Source of the DNA: a virus
Virus record (IMG/VR): IMGVR_UViG_3300042691_043531
Location: 1-41,298 of that record
Length of the DNA: 41,298 bases
Direction: 5' to 3' (one strand)
In this document: positions 32,238 to 39,597 of the stretch, in pieces
Layout of the letters: each line of letters starts with the position of its first letter
How positions within the stretch are numbered: position 1 is the first letter of the stretch
Notes under the pieces: model-generated
What the model saw: the letters and a program-made list of their open reading frames with translations, nothing else
What the model was told of the DNA's origin: nothing
The model's database searches: none
Position numbers and translations under genes: made by a program

Positions 32238-33256
32238 TTGGACGAATAGGCTTTGCCTGCAAGTGGTTGAATGATCCTAGCGAATGCGGCGGCATGAAGG
32301 TCAATGCAAAGGATAGAGATCTTAATGGCCGTAGCACCACCATGCGTTGGCTGCGAGAACATCCCGAGGAGGCCGAACAGCGCCAGTGGGATATCATGAA
32401 TCATAACGCTACCGCGGCAGTTAAGATGGTTGAGCGTGTAGCCACGCTGCCAGCTGAACGCAGAATGGTTAGACTTGGCAGTGAAATGCTGCAAGGCTAT
32501 ACTGAACCCAATTGGATAGACTGGTGGCAGCAAGCAGATGTGCAGCAACATCTAGAACGTATCTTTGCGCCCATTGGCGAAACTGCCAGAAGATTGGATG
32601 TGCGACTAAGTTTTCATCCTGGACAATTTTGTGTTTTGGCCAGCGAAAACGATAACATTGTTGAAAGATCAATTCAGGAGTTTGAATATCATGCAGATAT
32701 GGCAAGATGGATGGGCTATGGCCGTACGTTCCAGGACTTTAAAATCAATGTACACATCTCAGGCAAACGCGGTCCGGCTGGAATCCGTAATGCGCTCCAG
32801 CGACTCAGTCCAGAAGCAAGAAACTGTATCACAATTGAAAACGACGAAATGTCATGGGGACTCGAAGCCAGTCTCGAATTGGTCAACGATTGTGCATTGG
32901 TATTAGACCTGCATCATCATTGGATCGCAAGTGGAGAATACATTGACCATAGAGATGATCGTATCAAGAGGATTCAGGATAGCTGGCGTGGTGTGCGCCC
33001 TGCTTGTCATTACAGTATTAGTAGGGAAGATGTTCTGGTGGGCCATGACTCTAATGTACGACCTGATCTTGAAACTCTTTTAGCAACGGGATACAAGAAA
33101 CAAAAATTACGAGCACACTCTGACTTTGCTTGGAATCGTGCTTGTAATGAGTGGGCGTTGCAACACGGTACCTGGGCCGATATCATGGTCGAAGCCAAAG
33201 GCAAAAACTTAGCTAGTGGTCAATTATACGAACAATATCTCGAGCAAGCTGATTAG
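32234..33256 (+). CDS. uvsE: UV damage endonuclease UvsE (UVDE)
   Basis: A 340-residue TIM-barrel enzyme. GRIGFACKWLN begins the barrel. HPGQF (128-132), the strand KINVHISGKRG, IENDE (201-205) and LDLHHHW (224-230) are family hallmarks and metal-binding positions. UVDE nicks DNA 5' of pyrimidine dimers and other lesions, starting an alternative repair route, useful for phages in sunlit waters. Full length for the family. It is co-transcribed with the small gene upstream. Its last 44 bases overlap the convergent glycosyltransferase-like gene. Confidence 0.92.
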   Translation: MIGRIGFACKWLNDPSECGGMKVNAKDRDLNGRSTTMRWLREHPEEAEQRQWDIMNHNATAAVKMVERVATLPAERRMVRLGSEMLQGYTEPNWIDWWQQADVQQHLERIFAPIGETARRLDVRLSFHPGQFCVLASENDNIVERSIQEFEYHADMARWMGYGRTFQDFKINVHISGKRGPAGIRNALQRLSPEARNCITIENDEMSWGLEASLELVNDCALVLDLHHHWIASGEYIDHRDDRIKRIQDSWRGVRPACHYSISREDVLVGHDSNVRPDLETLLATGYKKQKLRAHSDFAWNRACNEWALQHGTWADIMVEAKGKNLASGQLYEQYLEQAD

Positions 33257-34304
33257 ACATGGTATTATACCAATCATACTGTAGCATAAGTTTTTGATTG
33301 TGTATTACAATATCTTTGACTTTTTCTGCTGTAAGGATTGGGTCTTGATTGATCAAATTTTTGACTTGATTCATGGCCATTTCCCACCTAATTAAGTTGT
33401 CCGGCTCGTTATCGTAGCTTTCGTCGACAACAGAATCAAAAGTTTTAAATCCAAATGATCTTAAATTTTTAAGATAGCCTTGCCCAGCTATAGCTACAAA
33501 CAATCTTTTTCCCAAAATTGGTTTTACTATTTTTTCAGTATAAAAATTATATTGATTTTCAGCATTGGTTTCTGCAACTAAGGAATAATAGGAATCATTG
33601 TAGATACTAAAAGGAATGACTTGTGATAAATTAGTTTTTCTACCGTAATATAGAACATGATGAACTGAATGTGTATAGTTACTTTCGGGTAAAAATTCTA
33701 AACCTTCTGTTTCAAAAATATGTTCTGTTTGTCTAAGATCAATATTCCATCGTCTATAGTAGGTCATAATAACTTTAGTATCCAAGTGATTTTGATTAAT
33801 AAAGTTATAAACGTAATTTCTGTGAGCACGTTCACATCCCAGTAGAATATCAAAAAATTTAGATTTGGGCTGGTCTAACAGTTTTGATTCTAGTAGATCA
33901 GGTTGTACAATTTTGTAAAAATCAGTTGTAGTGATAAACCAGTCCATCCAATTATAAATTTTTGCGTAATGAAAATTATAATTTACAAAACCACAAATGA
34001 ATATGGATATGTTTGGTCTATCTAAACTTATCAATTGTTCCACAGTGTGATTGTGCAACTCGGAACAAAAAACAAATATTTTTTTTGAGATTGAGTAAAC
34101 TGCTTCTAGTCTTTGTAACCATGTGTTATCATGGAAAAAAGGAACATGAAATAGTGCAAAATTATTGACATGACTACTGATCAAGAATTTATCTATTTCA
34201 GAGTTATAAATTATATAATTTGTGTTATTGAGATTTAGATTGTTGACATGAAATAAACAAGTGTCGGTATCTGTGTAAATACCGACACTATTGGTCGAAG
34301 ACAT
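33213..34304 (-). CDS. Glycosyltransferase-like protein (copy 2)
   Basis: A 363-residue protein. The C-terminal third has LVAETNAENQYNFYTEKIVK, RLFVAIAGQGYLKNLRSFGFK and VDESYDNEPDN, the same pattern as the gene at 21859-23118 (TEKI-KP, GFKTFD, DESYD). The N-terminal parts differ, which suggests different acceptors. No signal peptide or transmembrane segment. It lies in a minus-strand pair with the EF-hand-like membrane gene three bases upstream. GT10-type activity is inferred from pattern only. Confidence 0.55.
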   Translation of the reverse strand: MSSTNSVGIYTDTDTCLFHVNNLNLNNTNYIIYNSEIDKFLISSHVNNFALFHVPFFHDNTWLQRLEAVYSISKKIFVFCSELHNHTVEQLISLDRPNISIFICGFVNYNFHYAKIYNWMDWFITTTDFYKIVQPDLLESKLLDQPKSKFFDILLGCERAHRNYVYNFINQNHLDTKVIMTYYRRWNIDLRQTEHIFETEGLEFLPESNYTHSVHHVLYYGRKTNLSQVIPFSIYNDSYYSLVAETNAENQYNFYTEKIVKPILGKRLFVAIAGQGYLKNLRSFGFKTFDSVVDESYDNEPDNLIRWEMAMNQVKNLINQDPILTAEKVKDIVIHNQKLMLQYDWYNTMSNQLARDIVRIIDH

Positions 34305-34307
34305 TTA

Positions 34308-34829
34308 TTATTTTTTAGATTTGGTTGATTTTTTTACTTTGGCCACTGTTTCTTTAACTTTGGTTTTGGCTTTGTTTGCCGCCTGTTTAGTTTTCTTTAC
34401 TGCTTCTTTGGCGTCGGTAATGTCAACCTTGCCGTCTTTGTTTAAATCCGCTGCTTTGGCAACTTTCTTTTTGGCTTTGGCTACAACTTCTACTGCGTCT
34501 TTGATATCAACTTTGCCGTCTTTGTTTGCATCTGCCACTGATACAACTGCTGCTTTTACTTCAGCTACTGCTGCTACAGCATCACGCATGTCAACTTTCC
34601 CGTCTTTGTTTACATCTAGTGCAGCGGTTAGAGTGGGCATAACCGGTAATGGTTCACTAACAGGCTTGTTATCGCCTTCGGGCGGTCTGCCGGTAGGAAA
34701 TGGCCATGGCTCAGGAGCCTTGGTAGCACCATCCAATGGATGTGTTCCAGATTCTTGGTGTTTGCGTTCTTTCCAGATAAAGTATCCACCTACTGCTACA
34801 ACTGCTAAAATGATTAAAAGTAATTCCAT
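34308..34829 (-). CDS. Membrane-anchored protein with three EF-hand/dockerin-like loops
   Basis: A 173-residue protein. One transmembrane helix at residues 2-18 is followed by a proline-rich linker (to about 65). Three loops of the form D-x-N-K-D-G-K-V-D-x-x-D begin at D72, D100 and D128, exactly 28 residues apart, with the ligand spacing of calcium-binding EF-hand or dockerin loops. The last 40 residues are a Lys/Ala-rich helical tail like histone H1. A strong AAGGAG precedes the ATG, and a late box lies further upstream. The three loops probably bind calcium; the partner is unknown. Confidence 0.7.
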   Translation of the reverse strand: MELLLIILAVVAVGGYFIWKERKHQESGTHPLDGATKAPEPWPFPTGRPPEGDNKPVSEPLPVMPTLTAALDVNKDGKVDMRDAVAAVAEVKAAVVSVADANKDGKVDIKDAVEVVAKAKKKVAKAADLNKDGKVDITDAKEAVKKTKQAANKAKTKVKETVAKVKKSTKSKK

Positions 34830-34850
34830 TATAATCTCCTTGAATAAACG

Positions 34851-34858
34851 TATTTATT
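34851..34858 (-). promoter_or_regulatory. Late-type box AATAAATA on the minus strand
   Basis: It matches the late consensus at 7 of 8 positions, 21 bases before the ATG at 34829, and is followed by AAGGAG. It would drive the minus-strand pair 34829-33213. Confidence 0.5.
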
Positions 34859-34904
34859 GAAATCTTTTGGACAAATTAAATCATTAAGTAGGTATAAAAT
34901 TTTG

Positions 34905-34933
34905 TTGCAACGCAATATAAATTATAGTATAAT
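34905..34933 (+). promoter_or_regulatory. Near-consensus sigma70 promoter
   Basis: TTGCAA (34905-34910), a 17-base spacer and a perfect TATAAT (34928-34933). It drives the phasin-like gene with a leader of about 22 bases holding TAGGAG. Confidence 0.8.
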
Positions 34934-34962
34934 AAAGAACATTTACTTAATAGGAGATTCAA

Positions 34963-35181
34963 ATGTTTACAGTAGACAATCTAGTTGACAATGCAGCAAA
35001 AACATCCAAGTCAGCTTTGGCACACATTCCGCATGAAGACGTGCGTAGCAGTTTCGAAACCTTGATTGACGCTCATGCAGTATTCGCTAAAACCGTTTAC
35101 AATACCAGCTTTGAACTAGCAAAAACTGTTGCAGATTCAGCAATTTCAGCGTTTCCAAAACAAACTGTTGCTAAAAAGTAA
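34963..35181 (+). CDS. Phasin-like small helical protein
   Basis: A 72-residue protein, almost all helix. VRSSFETLIDAHAVFAKTVY and FELAKTVADSAISAFPK have the amphipathic heptad pattern of phasins, which coat polyhydroxyalkanoate granules and occasionally act as chaperones. The length is short for a host phasin (about 110-190). It is preceded by a perfect -10 and TAGGAG and followed by a strong terminator, so it is transcribed alone and probably strongly. Confidence 0.5.
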   Translation: MFTVDNLVDNAAKTSKSALAHIPHEDVRSSFETLIDAHAVFAKTVYNTSFELAKTVADSAISAFPKQTVAKK

Positions 35182-35205
35182 ACAGTTGTAAAAAAACAAC
35201 AGATA

Positions 35206-35233
35206 AAAGCCCTGCTTGACAGGGCTTTATTTT
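35206..35233 (+). terminator. Rho-independent terminator
   Basis: Arms AAAGCCCTG (35206-35214) and CAGGGCTTT (35220-35228), loop CTTGA, then ATTTTT. It ends the phasin-like gene. Its loop and 3' arm contain the -35 of the next putative promoter. Confidence 0.9.
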
Positions 35234-35244
35234 TATGTTACTAT
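35216..35244 (+). promoter_or_regulatory. Possible promoter inside the terminator
   Basis: A perfect TTGACA (35216-35221) made by the terminator loop and 3' arm, a 17-base spacer and TACTAT (35239-35244), followed by TATAAATC. The -10 is only moderate. It may drive the gene at 35278. Confidence 0.45.
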
Positions 35245-35277
35245 ATAAATCCTAGTTACTTTAAAAATCTGTTTATT

Positions 35278-35565
35278 ATGAACAATTTGTTATTAAACTG
35301 TAGGCCGCATACGGTTTTTGATGCTACAATCAAAGAGCATCGTAAAGCATATTTTAACTTTTTGAAATATAGCACATGGGGCCGTAGTCCATATCAATTT
35401 ATCCTCGAACCCGGCTTTGAGGATATTCCAACATTGTGTAGACACCGACTTTGTGAGTATTATGTTAGCAAAGAGTTTACACCAGTGAAACCTACTGTAA
35501 AGTACAGTAGCCATGTTGCCAACAACAAATTAACCGTTGTAAAATTAGACTCAAAAAAAGATTGA
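35278..35565 (+). CDS. Conserved phage protein, basic
   Basis: A 95-residue basic protein. LLLNCRPHTVFDATIKEHRK, then AYFNFLKYSTWGRSPYQFIL and PTLCRHRLCEYYVSK, resembles a small family found repeatedly in T4-like aquatic phages (recalled, unverified). No known motif or membrane segment. It stands alone between two putative promoters. Confidence 0.6.
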   Translation: MNNLLLNCRPHTVFDATIKEHRKAYFNFLKYSTWGRSPYQFILEPGFEDIPTLCRHRLCEYYVSKEFTPVKPTVKYSSHVANNKLTVVKLDSKKD

Positions 35566-35591
35566 CCATAATTTTGAACTTTGTTTATAAT
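35562..35591 (+). promoter_or_regulatory. Sigma70 promoter
   Basis: TTGACC (35562-35567), an 18-base spacer and a perfect TATAAT (35586-35591). The leader of about 22 bases contains GAAGAGG before the ATG at 35620. Confidence 0.7.
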
Positions 35592-35619
35592 TAAGTTAGT
35601 TTAATTTGAAGAGGTTAGC

Positions 35620-36036
35620 ATGGGTTTAGATATGTATGCCTACGCCGCTACAAAGGCAGGCGCAAAAAATGAGTATTACGAACAACGATACGAAAAGGGT
35701 GATGAAAATTTTCAAGACCCAACAATTGAATTAGCCTATTGGCGTAAGCATCCTAATTTACATGGTTGGATGGAACAACTGTGGTTACACAAAGGTGGCG
35801 ACAACTCAGATAGCTCATGGGGAAGTAACTTCAATGGTGTCGAGTTAGAGCTGACCTGGCAAGATCTAGAGACTCTAGAGGAGGATATTAAAAATGGGCG
35901 GCTCCCATCTACTTCTGGTTTTTTCTTTGGTAGTGATAGCGATGATTATTATCGGCTTCAAGATTTAGATTTTATACGCCGAGCTCGAGCAGAGCTTTTT
36001 ACTGGACTCAAAGTTTTTTACAACTCATCTTGGTAA
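35620..36036 (+). CDS. Conserved hypothetical protein (MGLDMYAYA family)
   Basis: A 138-residue acidic protein. The start MGLDMYAYAATKAG, the ELAYWRKHPNLHGWMEQLW segment and a C-terminal region with a SGFFFGSDSDDYY loop match a family found in phages and bacteria with no assigned function. The start is fixed by the promoter and GAAGAGG. The next small gene follows after 10 bases. Confidence 0.65.
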   Translation: MGLDMYAYAATKAGAKNEYYEQRYEKGDENFQDPTIELAYWRKHPNLHGWMEQLWLHKGGDNSDSSWGSNFNGVELELTWQDLETLEEDIKNGRLPSTSGFFFGSDSDDYYRLQDLDFIRRARAELFTGLKVFYNSSW

Positions 36037-36046
36037 GGAAAAAGAA

Positions 36047-36199
36047 ATGACACAAGCACAACGATTTGCCGACGAAGCTGTTTTTATCTTGCAACTTAAC
36101 AGCCGTGATGCTATAAAATATATCCAGCGTAACGCTGGCTGCGACGTAACCAAGGCAGAAGAAATTTTCCGTAAAACTGTGACTCCTGTAAAGCAATGA
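36047..36199 (+). CDS. 50-residue helical protein
   Basis: The ATG at 36047 follows AAGGAAAAAG. The sequence is helical and amphipathic (RFADEAVFILQLNSRDAIKY), followed by a basic end. Its stop overlaps the next ATG (ATGA). Similar short proteins are common in aquatic phages. The role is unknown. Confidence 0.6.
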   Translation: MTQAQRFADEAVFILQLNSRDAIKYIQRNAGCDVTKAEEIFRKTVTPVKQ

Positions 36200-36438
36200 A
36201 AAAATTTGTAATAGTGTTTGTTTGTTTGTTAACGGGCTGTGCAACTCAGCATAGGGAATCACCGCAGGTGTTGCGCAGCCTATACATTGACTGTACCAAT
36301 AGACAAAGCTTTGAAAACTATTACATGAAACAGTTGCAAATGACTGATGTGGCCAAGGCAGAACAAAGTTTTGCTGAATCCAAATATTATGCTGCTATCA
36401 AAGATCGACTATGGACACTAAGAAGTACCTGCCCGTAA
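36196..36438 (+). CDS. Putative lipoprotein 1
   Basis: An 80-residue protein. KKFVIVFVCLLTGCATQ is a signal peptide with a lipobox LTGC, so the mature protein would be lipidated at that cysteine. The rest is helical with two further cysteines. It is coupled by ATGA to the preceding gene and overlaps the next by 28 bases. Part of an envelope-directed series. Confidence 0.7.
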   Translation: MKKFVIVFVCLLTGCATQHRESPQVLRSLYIDCTNRQSFENYYMKQLQMTDVAKAEQSFAESKYYAAIKDRLWTLRSTCP

Positions 36439-36728
36439 TGCTTGTTATGCTAGGAGCGTGTACTACTCAAGCAGGAATGAGTAGACACGATATTGATAAC
36501 ATGAAAGCAAACTGTGCCAATCAACAAGAGCAGATTGCTTTTCTACAACGTCAATATCCTGATAAAAATGAAGAACTTACCAACGGCATGATTTTGACCA
36601 GTAGCTTAGGCTTAGTCAGTTCTGTAGCAGATGGAACCTATACAGAACGCAGAGAAATGTTTGATGGCGCTTATAGCAATGCTGTAAGATTAAAAATTCA
36701 ACAGATTCGAGAACAATGCGCACGATAA
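36411..36728 (+). CDS. Putative lipoprotein 2
   Basis: A 105-residue protein. KKYLPVMLVMLGACTTQAG carries a lipobox LGAC. The mature part has a coiled-coil segment (NQQEQIAFLQRQYPDKNEEL) and a hydrophobic stretch (MILTSSLGLVSSVAD). Two pairs of cysteines fall near the ends. It overlaps neighbours on both sides (28 and 13 bases). Anchoring in the periplasmic face of a membrane is expected. Confidence 0.7.
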   Translation: MDTKKYLPVMLVMLGACTTQAGMSRHDIDNMKANCANQQEQIAFLQRQYPDKNEELTNGMILTSSLGLVSSVADGTYTERREMFDGAYSNAVRLKIQQIREQCAR

Positions 36729-37282
36729 TTATTGCACTTGCAGCGGCTTTGGCTAGTTCGGCTTCGGCAGAATGTTATATTAGATCCGAAACACTAAACA
36801 AAATCAACAAGTCTGTAACTAGAATTGCCGACATTCGAACTGAAATACGTTCTATAGAAAACAATCAGTTCAGATGTTTGGTTACTTTTAGAGCAGAAAT
36901 TAACAATGTTTGGCACACAGGTGAGGGCCAAAGCATTGGCGCTCAAGGTGATAGCATGGATCAAATATGTTCACAAGCTTTGGACACAGGCAGAAGCTAT
37001 CTATTGAATAAAATAGCCGGCAGTCGTACTACTAGTAGCCAAGAAATGATCTGCAGAGATGATCCTTTGCCCACAGTTAAGAGTGTGAAAATTGGCGATG
37101 TAGTGCAAATAAGTGAATTGGCACCGCATCCCCAAAAGCCAAACTTCTTTGAATATAAAGGAGCACAATGCAGATGGTTTGTGGAATCTGATGTAGATTT
37201 AGCAGCTCGCGATGTGTTTCAATGGCAAGGCATAGTGTGCCGTGTTAGAAAAGGTGAGTGGCAAGTGGTTGACAAATTTTAA
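36716..37282 (+). CDS. Secreted cysteine-containing protein
   Basis: A 188-residue protein. A signal peptide (RTIIIALAAALASSASA) ends before EC, with no lipobox. The mature part has about six cysteines, likely disulphide-bonded in the periplasm. RCLVTFRAEINNVWHTGEGQ and the final VCRVRKGEWQVVDKF are strand-like. It starts inside lipoprotein 2. No family recognised; a periplasmic role is inferred from the signal peptide and cysteines. Confidence 0.65.
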   Translation: MRTIIIALAAALASSASAECYIRSETLNKINKSVTRIADIRTEIRSIENNQFRCLVTFRAEINNVWHTGEGQSIGAQGDSMDQICSQALDTGRSYLLNKIAGSRTTSSQEMICRDDPLPTVKSVKIGDVVQISELAPHPQKPNFFEYKGAQCRWFVESDVDLAARDVFQWQGIVCRVRKGEWQVVDKF

Positions 37283-37295
37283 CGGAGATGTTAAC

Positions 37296-37418
37296 ATGAA
37301 AACTATAGCAGCACTTGTTTTTAGTTTGAGTTTGATAGGTTGTGGTACAGTAGGTGGTGCAGTAAGTGGTGCCGGCGGCGATCTTCAACGTGCCGGCGAA
37401 TGGATTAAATCTCGATAA
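37296..37418 (+). CDS. Entericidin-like lipoprotein
   Basis: A 40-residue protein after ACGGAG. The signal peptide ends in the lipobox LIGC, then GTVGGAVSGAGGDLQRAGEW, the pattern of the EcnA/EcnB family (C-x-T-x-x-G-x-G-x-D-x-x-x-x-G). In bacteria these small lipoproteins form a bacteriolytic toxin/antidote pair. Only one copy is visible, so an antidote partner is not apparent. A link to host lysis or envelope stress is inferred. Confidence 0.65.
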   Translation: MKTIAALVFSLSLIGCGTVGGAVSGAGGDLQRAGEWIKSR

Positions 37419-37427
37419 GGTATTATT

Positions 37428-37994
37428 ATGAACAAGCATTTACTCGTGGTTCCTGTTGTTGCACTTCTTGCAGCCTGTGGCACAACAGAAAAGTTTGAAA
37501 AACGTGCTGAAACAGAGCGTGTTCGACAAGAGAAATATGTTGAGCGTACTATTGACAAGGCACCTAAATGGATGGAAAAACTGCCCGACAGCAAAGATGC
37601 AGTATATGCCAATGGCACAGGTGTAAGCCGTGATTTTAGTATGGCAGATGAAAAAGCCAAAATGGTAGCGTACAGTAAGATTTGTATGGCAGCAGGCGGT
37701 GAAGTAGACAAGCAAAGCAAGATGTTTATGAGCGACACAGATGACGTTAGTGTAGAACGTAGCGAAATGGCTATTAGGGCTATGTGCCGCGGAGTTGACA
37801 TTTCGGGCACAGAAATCGTAGAAATCAAACGTATTTCTGAAGGTAATCGTTATCGTACATATGCACTAGTGGCATTGCCCATGGGTGAAGCTAATCAGCT
37901 GGCAACTAGAAATGATCGTAGAAAGTCAGCAGCATCAAGCAAAGAACGTGCTGATCGCGCTTTCGGTGAACTAGATGCCAACAATAAACGATAA
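37428..37994 (+). CDS. Putative lipoprotein, LPP20-like
   Basis: A 188-residue protein. KHLLVVPVVALLAACGTTEK has the lipobox LAAC. PKWMEKLPDSKDAVYANGTG, VSRDFSMADEKAKMVAYSKI and a VSVERSEMAI segment followed by RTYALVALP resemble the LPP20/FlgP lipoprotein fold. The C-terminal part is basic and helical. It follows the entericidin-like gene by nine bases and is the last before a strong terminator. Confidence 0.65.
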   Translation: MNKHLLVVPVVALLAACGTTEKFEKRAETERVRQEKYVERTIDKAPKWMEKLPDSKDAVYANGTGVSRDFSMADEKAKMVAYSKICMAAGGEVDKQSKMFMSDTDDVSVERSEMAIRAMCRGVDISGTEIVEIKRISEGNRYRTYALVALPMGEANQLATRNDRRKSAASSKERADRAFGELDANNKR

Positions 37995-38009
37995 TTTTGA
38001 TAAGCCATT

Positions 38010-38033
38010 TGCCCCGCAAGGGGCATTTTTTTT
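38010..38033 (+). terminator. Rho-independent terminator with GCAA loop
   Basis: Arms TGCCCC (38010-38015) and GGGGCA (38020-38025) close a GCAA (GNRA) loop, followed by eight T. It ends the lipoprotein series. Confidence 0.92.
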
Positions 38034-38060
38034 GACAAAAACTTCTTAAATTCAATTGCC

Positions 38061-38068
38061 AATAAATA
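38061..38068 (+). promoter_or_regulatory. Late-type box AATAAATA, four bases before the ATG
   Basis: Seven of eight matches to TATAAATA. It ends four bases before the ATG at 38073, with no ribosome binding site between, so a leaderless message is predicted. Confidence 0.55.
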
Positions 38069-38072
38069 CAAA

Positions 38073-38726
38073 ATGCGACTTTATGAACTAGAACAACAAC
38101 CTCAAGGCCGCCCAGAAATATTTTTAGATATGGACGGTGTACTGGCAGATTTCTTCTCAGAATATGCAAAACTAGCTGGAGTACCTGCAGATGTGCGAAG
38201 CGGCAGAGCAGATTACCGTAACATCCCGCAGAACCTACGTGAACCTGTAATACAGCAAATGGTGGGCACAGACTTCTTTTACAGATTGCCCAAATTTGCC
38301 AGTGCTGATAGATTGGTAGCCATGGCTGTACAAGTGTTTGGACATTACAACATTTGCTCAAGTCCGTTACGGGGCGACTATGAAAATTCAGAAGCCATGA
38401 AACGAGCTTGGATCGCCGAGAACTTGAATCCGCAGCCTGCTAAAATTTTTATTACTCCCCGCAAAGGAAAATACGCAAAACAGCCTGACGGCACGCCTAA
38501 TATACTGGTTGATGATCGTAATACCGTACTGACCGAGTGGGAACAAAGTGGCGGTATTGGTATCAAATATCAAGCAGATGAAAATGGCCTGGATACAGTG
38601 GCCCGTGGATTACGTCGAGCATTTGAAATTGTAAAAGGTAGGCGCGAGCACACCCCGCAAAACATACAGAGCAAGGACTATGGCAAGATGATTGCTGGTC
38701 CACAGGATACAAAAGATGCGAGCTAA
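38073..38726 (+). CDS. 5'(3')-deoxyribonucleotidase-like HAD phosphatase
   Basis: A 217-residue protein. IFLDMDGVLADF holds the HAD catalytic aspartates (D19, D21), and NILVDDRNTVL is the C-terminal metal-binding motif. The middle YNICSSPLRGDYENS supplies the second motif. Such enzymes dephosphorylate deoxynucleoside monophosphates and help balance dNTP pools. It begins the last operon behind a late-type box and overlaps the metalloprotease-like gene by 11 bases. The C-terminal 40 residues are polar and probably flexible. Confidence 0.8.
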   Translation: MRLYELEQQPQGRPEIFLDMDGVLADFFSEYAKLAGVPADVRSGRADYRNIPQNLREPVIQQMVGTDFFYRLPKFASADRLVAMAVQVFGHYNICSSPLRGDYENSEAMKRAWIAENLNPQPAKIFITPRKGKYAKQPDGTPNILVDDRNTVLTEWEQSGGIGIKYQADENGLDTVARGLRRAFEIVKGRREHTPQNIQSKDYGKMIAGPQDTKDAS

Positions 38727-39597
38727 AGATTTTTTAACAGAACTTTGGACGCAACCCTACCCACTGGAGTCAAGGGCAATTGGTGCTGCTGATCGGGAAT
38801 ACAATTTTACTACAGCGGATGAAAGACGAGGTAGAATAGTATTTGATAGTACGCTTGATACAGATGCGGGTGGCACACACTTGTTGTTTGTTGTTGTACA
38901 TTTTTACATAGACGATGAATTTCATGACACGGGCAAGGGCGATGCTATCAAAATATTTTCTACTGTAGCTACTGCATGTCAAGACTATCTCAAAAAATTT
39001 CGACCACCTGTTATTGTATTTGAAACCGAAAGTCGCAAAAAACGCAACTTGTATTTGAGAATGGCTCAAGCATTAGGAAATTATGAAATCTATCCTGATT
39101 GGTACAAAAATCGTGATCTAGGACAAGAAATAGATAATGCATCAGTTAATGGTATTAGAGAAGAAATGATTGTGTTGCGACTAAAAAATTATGATCCTGC
39201 CAAAACTAGAGCATATGTTGAAAGTTTAAACGAAAGCACCTACCAAGAACATGAAGCTCAACTTCGCGACTTTGTTAAATGGTGTGTGCGTAAATTAAAT
39301 ATTCAACAAGAGTTACCTCGGATTCGTTTCCAAGATGCCAAAGAAGGACCAGACCAACATAGAACCGGTTACTATGATGATAATGATGACATCATGTGGG
39401 TATATACTGGCAACAGAAACTTGATTGATATCATGCGTACTGTGGCACATGAACTGGTGCATCGTAAACAACATGAAGACAACAGAGTACACGGTGATCA
39501 AAGCTATCCAGGATCACCAATAGAACAAGAAGCAGATGCAGTGGCAGGATATTTAATGAAACTATATGGTAAAAAGAATCCGGAGATTATAGAATGA
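38716..39597 (+). CDS. Zinc-metalloprotease-like protein
   Basis: A 293-residue protein; the ATG at 38716 is chosen over a TTG eight codons before. The C-terminal half has HELVH (245-249) and a downstream EQEADAVAGYL, which supplies the third ligand of a gluzincin-like site. The N-terminal half (1-160) is a different domain without a known motif; it begins MRAKDFLTEL, like several phage proteins of this region. It could be a maturation protease or peptidase. It is coupled to the nucleotidyltransferase by ATGA. Confidence 0.75.
   Translation: MRAKDFLTELWTQPYPLESRAIGAADREYNFTTADERRGRIVFDSTLDTDAGGTHLLFVVVHFYIDDEFHDTGKGDAIKIFSTVATACQDYLKKFRPPVIVFETESRKKRNLYLRMAQALGNYEIYPDWYKNRDLGQEIDNASVNGIREEMIVLRLKNYDPAKTRAYVESLNESTYQEHEAQLRDFVKWCVRKLNIQQELPRIRFQDAKEGPDQHRTGYYDDNDDIMWVYTGNRNLIDIMRTVAHELVHRKQHEDNRVHGDQSYPGSPIEQEADAVAGYLMKLYGKKNPEIIE

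Noticed and set aside
32045-32551. Open frame of 168 codons on the minus strand opposite uvsE and its upstream gene
   Set aside because: It covers two well-supported plus-strand genes and has no family resemblance or start signal.
38032-38037. TTGACA after the terminator U-run
   Set aside because: A -10 at 16-18 bases is missing; the distance to AATAAATA is about 23 bases. Kept only as a late-type box.
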